Origin: a virus
DNA: 54,709 bases
IMG/VR virus record: IMGVR_UViG_3300021962_008580
Span: 1-54,709 of that record
Reading direction: 5' to 3' (one strand)
The translations under genes and the position numbers were made by a program. This document shows, piece by piece, positions 8,448 through 15,821 of this stretch (positions are counted from its first letter, which is position 1; every line of letters starts with the position of its first letter). The notes beneath the pieces were generated by a model that was given only the letters and a program-made list of their open reading frames with translations, was not told where the DNA came from and did not search any database.

Positions 8448-9461
8448 TTAAATGTCTATCATTATTCTTCCACTTGAACCAGACTTCAACATTGAAACGG
8501 CAAGATTGATGTCTGACAAAGAATATCTATGAGTTACAAGGTGTTGAAGATTAATTTTATTGTTTTTATAAAGATTAATATATCTTGGGATATCAACGTC
8601 AGGATCAAATCCACCGGCTTGGGTTGTTCTGATGGACTGTCCGTTTGTGGAGAATAGTTTGCCTGGGTTGTTTATAGCCAAAGAAGAGCCAGGCTTTGGT
8701 TGTGCTACAAGAATGCATCTACCTTGTTCCGACATAGTCTCCAACAACTGTGAAAGAAGCTGTAGGATGCCTGTGGTATCTATGATACAATCAAATTTCA
8801 TCTTCTTGACAGTTTCTATATCTTCTTCCGAATGAAGGAAGGTTCCGCCATTCTTTTCGACCATAGACTTTTTATCTTTGTTGATATCCATGCCCCAGAC
8901 CAAAGCGTGAGAAAGATGGGAGGCGTAGATACAATTTAGACCAACTCCGCCGCAACCCAATACAAGAACTCTTTCACCAAACTTGATATTAGCATCTTTG
9001 TTTACTACGCTGAACCCAGTGGATATACCACAACCAAGAAGAGCAGCGAAATCGTTGCTGATATCTTGATCAATCTTTGTTATTCTGTTTTCTGATACAA
9101 CCGAGTATTCTGACAATGTGGTTATTTTACCACCAGACATACTTCTGCCATTCCAATTATATTGTGGGAAGTTAGCTTCAATACCAGATGCTTTTCTCCA
9201 ATGCAATACTACCTTGTCACCAACTTTGACTTTTGATACTCCTGGTCCAGTCTTTTCTACCAAACCACATCCTTCGTGACCGACAAGATGGGGCATAAAC
9301 TTCTCATTCCCCTTGAGCCCAGCAATTTCTTGTAGTTGTGCTCCACACAATCCACTTACAAGAACCTTTACAAGCACTTGCCCATATTCAAGATTGACTG
9401 GAAGATTGACTTCATCCACAACCAACGGTTCATTTTTCTTTACAAGTATTGCTGCTTTCAT
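8448..9461 (-). CDS. Zinc-type medium-chain dehydrogenase/reductase
   Basis: This is a 337-residue MDR-family alcohol or polyol dehydrogenase. Catalytic zinc ligands are predicted at C39 (SGLCGAQ), H62/E63 (GHEGCG) and C144 (LLGCGISTG). The NAD(P)-binding Rossmann turn is LGCGGVGLN at 168-176, followed by an acidic DIN near 197. The lobe that normally carries four structural-zinc cysteines (about residues 88-105) has none here, so a structural zinc is probably absent. The family oxidises alcohols or reduces carbonyls. In this cassette it may act on a sugar or on the aldehyde/ketone made by the neighbouring ThDP enzyme, which is inference from context. Its start overlaps the upstream methyltransferase stop as ATGA, and its stop is one base before the next ATG. 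Confidence 0.85.
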   Translation of the reverse strand: MKAAILVKKNEPLVVDEVNLPVNLEYGQVLVKVLVSGLCGAQLQEIAGLKGNEKFMPHLVGHEGCGLVEKTGPGVSKVKVGDKVVLHWRKASGIEANFPQYNWNGRSMSGGKITTLSEYSVVSENRITKIDQDISNDFAALLGCGISTGFSVVNKDANIKFGERVLVLGCGGVGLNCIYASHLSHALVWGMDINKDKKSMVEKNGGTFLHSEEDIETVKKMKFDCIIDTTGILQLLSQLLETMSEQGRCILVAQPKPGSSLAINNPGKLFSTNGQSIRTTQAGGFDPDVDIPRYINLYKNNKINLQHLVTHRYSLSDINLAVSMLKSGSSGRIMIDI

Positions 9462-10453
9462 CCTTTTTTCTTTCCGTATATAACGCCCTTGAGGTCACAC
9501 AAAGTATACCAAGATTCAAACGCTAAGTTCAAGCATTTGACATCAAATCCGGCTGCTATCAATTTATCAACTATGAATTGGGTTCTGTGATTTTCGTTAT
9601 GATGAAATTCGATCAAAACTTGGTCTATGTTCTTCAAATCCTCGACGGATAAGCTATTAAATATGTCATATTCATATCCTTCTATATCCAACTTCCAAAG
9701 ATTGATTTTTTCACACTTTGTTTTTTTAATCAAGCTTTTCAAAGATATGCATTCCACGGTCACCGGCCTAGCGTCGCCAACCATATTTTCGGTATCATAT
9801 TTTTTTTGATTATCTATCTGAAATGAATTTAGTGTGGTTTTATCCGTGAAATAAAATTGCTTCTGTCCATCTTGAGTGTCTAAAGCCACATTATATCTTT
9901 CAACTCTGGTGTCGAATGTTCTGTCTAAAATATAATATGATGGAGATGGCTCTAAACAAACAACTTTGCTTGCTTTTCTCTTTAAGCAATAGTCGGCAAA
10001 AGTTCCACAACTTGCTCCAACGTCAAATACAACATCGCCTTCTTGAACAATATTGTTCAAAAACGAATTATTGTAGAAATCGAGATATTGGATGTAAAAA
10101 CAGTCAGATACGTTTAGATCGCTTGAATCATCCGAGTAAAAATATTTTGGAGTAGGTCTATCAACAATTTTTATTTCAGAACTAAAAAGTTTTACTCCAT
10201 TTTCATACAAGGAAAAAATAAAACCTGTGAAGTCTGTGTTAAGTAATTTAACTCTGCTTGTTGGAGAAACAAAATAATTTACTCCGGCTGTAATTTCCAC
10301 ATCTTTCCAATAAAAGCATGTTAAATTGGAAGTTCTTTCTTTTAAAACAATGGTTACTTTTTTAAAAGATTTGGTTAAAACAAAGTTTAATTTGTTTTCA
10401 TCTTTTTCAAAGCTCCAAGATAAATTTATTGCTGTTTCGGTGGATTCACTCAT
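9458..10453 (-). CDS. FkbM-family SAM-dependent methyltransferase with N-terminal beta domain
   Basis: This is a 331-residue protein. Residues 1-100 are a strand-rich region resembling the N-terminal region of the neighbouring 847-residue protein. Residues about 115-331 are an FkbM-type Rossmann methyltransferase with the SAM loop VVFDVGASCGTFADYC near 141-156, a second motif CLEPSPSYY near 167, and KLDIEGYEYDIF in the second half. FkbM enzymes methylate hydroxyls on sugars and polyketides, so O-methylation of a glycan or glycan precursor is the likely role. Both ends overlap neighbouring genes by four bases (ATGA), which supports coordinated synthesis with the cassette. The exact methylated position cannot be deduced. 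Confidence 0.85.
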   Translation of the reverse strand: MSESTETAINLSWSFEKDENKLNFVLTKSFKKVTIVLKERTSNLTCFYWKDVEITAGVNYFVSPTSRVKLLNTDFTGFIFSLYENGVKLFSSEIKIVDRPTPKYFYSDDSSDLNVSDCFYIQYLDFYNNSFLNNIVQEGDVVFDVGASCGTFADYCLKRKASKVVCLEPSPSYYILDRTFDTRVERYNVALDTQDGQKQFYFTDKTTLNSFQIDNQKKYDTENMVGDARPVTVECISLKSLIKKTKCEKINLWKLDIEGYEYDIFNSLSVEDLKNIDQVLIEFHHNENHRTQFIVDKLIAAGFDVKCLNLAFESWYTLCDLKGVIYGKKKG

Positions 10454-12993
10454 TTGATGTTCCTAATTTCTATAGATGATGTAATATACTGACTCTTTGA
10501 TTGTATTAAGTCAAGAATTAATGATGCAATTTGTTGAGAATCCATAAGATCTGAATAGTTTAGTCTATTTTCCGTCATTTTTGTTTTCATGGCACCTACA
10601 TAAATATCCACCACCTTGATTTTTGAATTCTTCTGATTTATTGAAAGTGAAGAACCAAAACCAGAAAGTCCGAACTTTGATGCACAATATACAGATTCAT
10701 TATAGTTTGGTTGTTTTCCGGCCAACGAGTTTATATTGATTATCCAACCAGATTGATTGGTAAGAGTCAAATGTTTATAAAGATATTTGGAAAGAAGCAT
10801 AGGAGCTACAAGATTTACGTTTATGATTTCTTGTATTCTTTGATCTGAAACATCCATAATACCATCTCCACAATATATTCCAGCATTATTTATCAAACAG
10901 TTGATGTTGTTTTTGACAATGTATTCTTCCATTTTTTGAACACTGTTGATGTCAGAAAAATTACAAAATTCATATTTGTTGTTTTGGTTGTTGCGATTTG
11001 CTTGACCATAAAACTGAACGTTTCTGTTGGAACATTCTTTTTCAAGAGATTGGCCCAATCCACCCGATATTCCCGTCACCAATATTTTTGGAAAATTTTG
11101 TTTGATTGAAATGTTTGTATCTTCCACCAATCCATCTCGAACGTCTATATAAACCAAAACTTCGGTGTATTTATTCAAAAAGTCTGGGTTAAATAAATCC
11201 CACTTGATGTCTGTTCTAGCCGTAAAATCATAAACTTTGTAATTCTTGAATCGTCTCAGATAATTGTCTCTGAAGTTTGCGAATTTTTCTTTAAATCCAT
11301 TCGGACCAAGATGCCATTCACCAGCTATCTTTTTTACGTTCTTGGTTAACCAATCAAAATTCTCATCGGTGAAAATATCATACTCTCCTCCTTCACAATC
11401 GATCTTTAGAAAATCGATTTTATCTATGTTATTTTCTTTAATTAAGTCGGAGAACGTGATGGTGTTAAAATCTTCGGTTATTTTGAACGTCAATCCATTT
11501 TTAATAGATTGGCGTTTGTAAGATATTCCCACGTTCAATAACGTGTGTGGAGCACCTTTGAGTTTATTCTTGATGGTTTCTTGTCTTGAAGCTCCTGGTT
11601 CCAACGTCAATATTTTCTTAGGTTTTCTTTTTGAAGCAGCATAAGAGAACCAACCAAGAAATCCTCCTATATCAACGACTATATCGTCTTTTTCAACCTT
11701 GAAGAATTTTTCATATACGGTACCTTCTTTTTTAAAGAACTCTTCGTATATGATATATTTTTCTTTGGCACTTATGTCTTTTTCTTCTTCGACATATTCA
11801 AGTTCTTTTCTATAATCCAAATCAATGACATCGTTTATTTTTTTGATGACCATCTCCGGAGTTATTTCCTTGGTACATTCAAAATTTTTGTTTCTCGGGC
11901 AAAAATCCCATTTTGATTTGTCAAATGGTATTTCGTTGGCACAACCGTGGCAAACGTTTTTATTCATTCCAACTCTAAATGGACTATAAAATTCAGTCCA
12001 GACATCGCTGATACCAGAAATCATTATTACAGGAGTACCAACCGACCAAGACAACCAAGATAAACCAGAAGTCAATCCTATGAAGAATTCAGCCCCTGCG
12101 ACTTGGTTTATTCTTTCTTCTATAGGAAAATCTCCGGTTTTATCAATTGCTCCTTCTGGTATAGAGTTTTGATAGTTTTCCGTTCCAAAAACTTTGTACT
12201 TGTCTATACACCAAACCTCATAGCCAAGACCGTTGAGATATTTGATTACTTCATCCCATCCGCCCTTTCTGTTCCAGTATTTGTATTGAGCGGTGCTTTG
12301 TGTAGCGATACATACATACTTTTTTCCATCGTTGTATGTTTTATTAAATTTTAATTTTGGCTTTATTTCCATTTCTCCAAAACCAAGAATGCTTGGAGCG
12401 ATGGAAGATAAAGACAACTGTTTCGGATCGTGGAAAATTTTTCCTTGCCAATCTTCGTAATAATATCCCAATCTATAAGATGCATAGTAAGAAAGATCAG
12501 AGTCGGTTGATGATAAAAACTTTATATTTGGGTAATTTTCTTTGAATATTTTATTCCAAGTGGGATCAAATACCACACAACTTAATTCACAGTTGTGTTT
12601 TTTCTGAAAGGCGTCAATCGCTCCAATGTATGCAAGCAAATCTCCCATAGAGTTTGTGTCGCATGTAATCTTTACTCTCTTTCCTTTTAGATTGAATATT
12701 GTCTCCTTTACTATTTCGTTTCCGCATTTGACAACAATTTTCCAATTGAAAAAATATCTCATGCTTGGAGAAGACCACATTCCATTCTTTATTTTTGTGG
12801 AATATATGTTTTTTCCATTCGAGTTATCAATAAAATCTATGGAATATTCTTTTTCCACATTTCCTACTATCTCGACTTTGGCTCCTTCTATGAAAGAAAT
12901 TTTAATTTCATTTTTATTTTCATCCACCGATTTATCATATGGACGCCAAACCGGCTTGGTTTCGTTGTATATTCTTGTTAAAGTTTGTTTCAT
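10450..12993 (-). CDS. Three-domain fusion: TibC-like heptosyltransferase, FkbM methyltransferase, SDR
   Basis: This is an 847-residue protein. Residues 1-100 form a beta-rich N-terminal region. Residues about 103-395 are a TibC-like GT with VCIATQSTAQYKYWN (227-241), FFIGLTSGLSW (303-313) and cysteines C348, C351, C365 and C373. Residues about 410-620 are an FkbM methyltransferase with DIVVDIGGFLGWFS (437-450) and KIDCEGGEYDIF (530-541). Residues about 633-847 are a short-chain dehydrogenase with TGISGGLG (640-647), NNAG (702-705), Ser756 and YCASK (Y769, K773), so the SDR catalytic residues are intact. The domain order suggests transfer, methylation and oxidation or reduction of one glycan on a single scaffold. 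The start overlaps the upstream GT4 stop and the end overlaps the next ATG, each by four bases. The FkbM boundaries are approximate. Confidence 0.85.
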   Translation of the reverse strand: MKQTLTRIYNETKPVWRPYDKSVDENKNEIKISFIEGAKVEIVGNVEKEYSIDFIDNSNGKNIYSTKIKNGMWSSPSMRYFFNWKIVVKCGNEIVKETIFNLKGKRVKITCDTNSMGDLLAYIGAIDAFQKKHNCELSCVVFDPTWNKIFKENYPNIKFLSSTDSDLSYYASYRLGYYYEDWQGKIFHDPKQLSLSSIAPSILGFGEMEIKPKLKFNKTYNDGKKYVCIATQSTAQYKYWNRKGGWDEVIKYLNGLGYEVWCIDKYKVFGTENYQNSIPEGAIDKTGDFPIEERINQVAGAEFFIGLTSGLSWLSWSVGTPVIMISGISDVWTEFYSPFRVGMNKNVCHGCANEIPFDKSKWDFCPRNKNFECTKEITPEMVIKKINDVIDLDYRKELEYVEEEKDISAKEKYIIYEEFFKKEGTVYEKFFKVEKDDIVVDIGGFLGWFSYAASKRKPKKILTLEPGASRQETIKNKLKGAPHTLLNVGISYKRQSIKNGLTFKITEDFNTITFSDLIKENNIDKIDFLKIDCEGGEYDIFTDENFDWLTKNVKKIAGEWHLGPNGFKEKFANFRDNYLRRFKNYKVYDFTARTDIKWDLFNPDFLNKYTEVLVYIDVRDGLVEDTNISIKQNFPKILVTGISGGLGQSLEKECSNRNVQFYGQANRNNQNNKYEFCNFSDINSVQKMEEYIVKNNINCLINNAGIYCGDGIMDVSDQRIQEIINVNLVAPMLLSKYLYKHLTLTNQSGWIININSLAGKQPNYNESVYCASKFGLSGFGSSLSINQKNSKIKVVDIYVGAMKTKMTENRLNYSDLMDSQQIASLILDLIQSKSQYITSSIEIRNIK

Positions 12994-15119
12994 TTGATAT
13001 TTAAAAGTTTTTTGATTAGTTTAATATTCTCCGTTGGATTATTTGTGACCAAATAATTAACTTCATCATACTTGTCATACATACCTTGATATGTGTGAAG
13101 ATTGTGTATTAGAGACGGCAATCCCCAAGAAATGGATTCTTTTATTACAATTGGAGATGTTTCCATGATAGAAGTAAATACCATGAGATCCGCGGCTTGA
13201 TAAAACTTTTCAACGTCGTTTCTTTCTCCCCATATTAAACAGTTTGGGGGAAGGTTTGCCATTAACGGTTTCCAATAATCCTCAAAGTTCCCAGCCTGAT
13301 TTCCTATGAAATGAAACTTTATTTTTTCATTGATAAGAGACCTTGCGTATTCTATCAATTCACCCTGATTTTTTCCTTTGGTGAAAAGTCCAACGTTTAT
13401 AACGTGTTTATATCCATCCAAAAAGTTTAATTCTTCTTTATATTTCTTTTTGTCTGGTTTCATTTTTACGACCGGATATTCTACTATTTCGGCCGGAACA
13501 CCATGTTCCTTGAACATATCAACCTGTTGTTGACATACAAATAGGTATTTGTCTGGGAAAAACTTTTTGTCTTTTGGATTAAAATATATTCCGTGGGAAG
13601 TTTCAAATATAGTATATCTTCTGTTTTCTGAGTATATCTTTTTTGCTATGTCCTTAGAAATATATTCTTCCGAGAATTCCTCCAGATGAATTACGTCTGG
13701 ATCAATTTCTTCAATTATGTCCAACAGCTTCTCTTTAGGTAAATCCTGCAATCTATAAAATTTGTCTTTTAATAGATCGACTATTCTATTTCTTTGAACC
13801 ACATAAAAGGTTGCCACTTGGTCATATTCTACACAATATACATCAAAATCGTCCATCAAAAGTCTAATCTTTTTCTCAAGATATTGCGGCATTCCTCCAG
13901 TCGATAGATGGGGAGTAATAAACAAAATTCTCTTTTTTCTTGGTTTGTTATACTTCTCCAAAAAGTTTTTAATCTTTTCGTGTCCAATTTTTCCGACGTT
14001 TTCCCATTCAAATTTTTCTCGAATTTCTTTGGAGTCAATAAGGGCTTTTTCTTTGTATTGTTTGTAGTTTGTATAAACATCTCTGAATACTTCCGACAAG
14101 TGATTCCAATCTGGCTCATAATAATTTCCAGAGTTTTCTACTGTATTTGGGATTTCTCCTGCTATTTTGACAGGGTGCCCCTTTCCACTTGCAAATTCCA
14201 ACTGAGCCGAACAATCCGAATATATGGAAGGAGTTCCACATGCCATCGCCTCAATCAGAGGAAGGTTCCAACCTTCGCCTCTTGAACATGACACAAACAC
14301 ATGTCCTTTTCTCAAGAATTTTATATAGTCTTCTCTAGAAGGGAAGTGAACAACCTTAACTCTTGGATCTTCAAAACCAAAGGCCTTTAATCTTTCTTCG
14401 GTTGATTTGTATTTGTCATCTGGAAATGGATTGTCCACGGAAAGAATAAAATCCACTGGCTCATCTTTTCCAAAAGTTTTAAGAAATGTTTCTATTATTT
14501 CTTGTGTAGCTTTTCTATGGCTCCATCTACCAAATATTATAAATTTGAATCTACCATCAGCGTAATGTTCATCAAATGATACATCTTTTGGATAAAAAGT
14601 TTTAGAATCTACTCCGGCTGGAACAACCTGTATTTTGTCTGCTTTATATCCTTGAGCAATCATGCATTCTTTTTGCCAAGTGCTGGCTGTCCAAAATTCG
14701 TCAAATGTTTTTGCCTGCTCAAAAAACGCAGGTGGAAGAAGGGTCGATTCCCAAACAGTATAAGCTATCTTCGGACGGCTGTATGTTTCAAAAAAATAGT
14801 GGTGAGGAACAATGTCAGCCACAATCTGAACATCCATAGGTTCGGTACTTGGTCTTTTTCGATATATCGGAAAATTTACCAGCTTTCCACCATCTCCCCA
14901 CAACGACTGGACATTAATAAGCCTCTTATCTAAATCGGTAAGATATTTTTCTTCCGTGTGAGGATCTTCGCTCATTCCCTTCCAATTTTTTCCGACGGTA
15001 AAATTTCTAATTTTAACATCGCAATTTTTTGAAAGAGATCTGAAAAAATCTCTAAAGTGATTGTTTATTCCGGTATTACCTATATACGAAGTGTGTCCAA
15101 ATACTTTTATTTCATTCAT
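12990..15119 (-). CDS. Tandem GT4-type glycosyltransferase (two catalytic domains)
   Basis: This is a 709-residue protein with two GT-B/GT4 glycosyltransferase units. The first (residues 1-392) has HTSYIGNTGINNH at the start, VVPAGVD (165-171), FGRWSHRKA (196-204) and an E-x7-E motif at E282/E290 in RGEGWNLPLIEAMACGTP. The second begins at about 397 with RILFITPHLSTGGMPQYLE and has NVGLFTKGKNQGEL and a second E-x7-E in METSPIVIKE. Such enzymes retain anomeric configuration and use nucleotide sugars, and paired GT4 units often build alternating linkages. It is the first gene of the seven-gene cassette and overlaps the next gene by four bases. No TATATTTATA motif is present in the 32-base gap upstream, so read-through from the 15152-15793 gene is likely. 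Confidence 0.9.
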   Translation of the reverse strand: MNEIKVFGHTSYIGNTGINNHFRDFFRSLSKNCDVKIRNFTVGKNWKGMSEDPHTEEKYLTDLDKRLINVQSLWGDGGKLVNFPIYRKRPSTEPMDVQIVADIVPHHYFFETYSRPKIAYTVWESTLLPPAFFEQAKTFDEFWTASTWQKECMIAQGYKADKIQVVPAGVDSKTFYPKDVSFDEHYADGRFKFIIFGRWSHRKATQEIIETFLKTFGKDEPVDFILSVDNPFPDDKYKSTEERLKAFGFEDPRVKVVHFPSREDYIKFLRKGHVFVSCSRGEGWNLPLIEAMACGTPSIYSDCSAQLEFASGKGHPVKIAGEIPNTVENSGNYYEPDWNHLSEVFRDVYTNYKQYKEKALIDSKEIREKFEWENVGKIGHEKIKNFLEKYNKPRKKRILFITPHLSTGGMPQYLEKKIRLLMDDFDVYCVEYDQVATFYVVQRNRIVDLLKDKFYRLQDLPKEKLLDIIEEIDPDVIHLEEFSEEYISKDIAKKIYSENRRYTIFETSHGIYFNPKDKKFFPDKYLFVCQQQVDMFKEHGVPAEIVEYPVVKMKPDKKKYKEELNFLDGYKHVINVGLFTKGKNQGELIEYARSLINEKIKFHFIGNQAGNFEDYWKPLMANLPPNCLIWGERNDVEKFYQAADLMVFTSIMETSPIVIKESISWGLPSLIHNLHTYQGMYDKYDEVNYLVTNNPTENIKLIKKLLNIK

Positions 15120-15151
15120 ACTAAAGAATATATAAAATTGTTAAAATTGTG

Positions 15152-15793
15152 TCAATCTGTTTTTTTCATTACTTTTTCAATTTCCGCGTTTACCTTTTTT
15201 AGTTCTTTTTCTGCGGACTTTATTTTTTTGAGGCAAGTTACAAAATCTTTTTTTACATTTTCAAGAAGTTCGCCACGAGCTTCGTTGCTCCATTCTTCAA
15301 CCATACCAGTTTGGTTTGCGTAAGTGATTGTTTTTGAATCTTCACTTTCCAAATAATCTTTGCCTTCTTTGAGCTTTTGTCTAATATCATTCAGATAAGA
15401 CAATTCGTTCTCAATAAGCTTCTTTGTTTCATATAACTTGAATTGACCTTTGATACGAAGCTGAGTTTCTTCTTCAACTAAGCAATCCAAGCACTTCTTG
15501 GTCTTATAGTACATCTTACGATCTTGTCTTGTACCCCAACGAATTTCACGACCACAACAAGAACACTTTTCATTCATTTCTTCACGAATGATGTCCATAA
15601 CGCGAGTAACGGTTTGCGGACCATTAGCGGTTTGTATCCAGTTTTTACCACTGGAATCTGTCCAAGTTTCTCCCTCTTTGCGAATGATATACTTGTCTTT
15701 GTCTCCTACATAACCTACTTGAATGAACGGACGTTCTCCATCCAAATAACCTTTTACAATATCAATATTGCTTTTACTTTGGGCTCTTTTCAT
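15152..15793 (-). CDS. Conserved phage protein with CxxC zinc ribbon and coiled coil
   Basis: This is a 213-residue basic protein. The N-terminal 75 residues include RPFIQVGYVGDKDKYIIRK and TVTRVMDIIREEM. A four-Cys cluster follows (CSCC, then CLDC about 25 residues later), most likely one zinc ribbon. The C-terminal half is a charged coiled coil rich in Lys and Glu. This looks like a conserved family of large T4-like phages, but I know no assigned function. A role in nucleic-acid binding or virion assembly is possible. It lies 28 bases after the nucleotidyltransferase fusion gene, and the gap carries a small inverted repeat directly before the ATG at 15793. Confidence 0.75.
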   Translation of the reverse strand: MKRAQSKSNIDIVKGYLDGERPFIQVGYVGDKDKYIIRKEGETWTDSSGKNWIQTANGPQTVTRVMDIIREEMNEKCSCCGREIRWGTRQDRKMYYKTKKCLDCLVEEETQLRIKGQFKLYETKKLIENELSYLNDIRQKLKEGKDYLESEDSKTITYANQTGMVEEWSNEARGELLENVKKDFVTCLKKIKSAEKELKKVNAEIEKVMKKTD

Positions 15794-15821
15794 AATAACC
15801 TTTGTTGGTTATATATATGAA

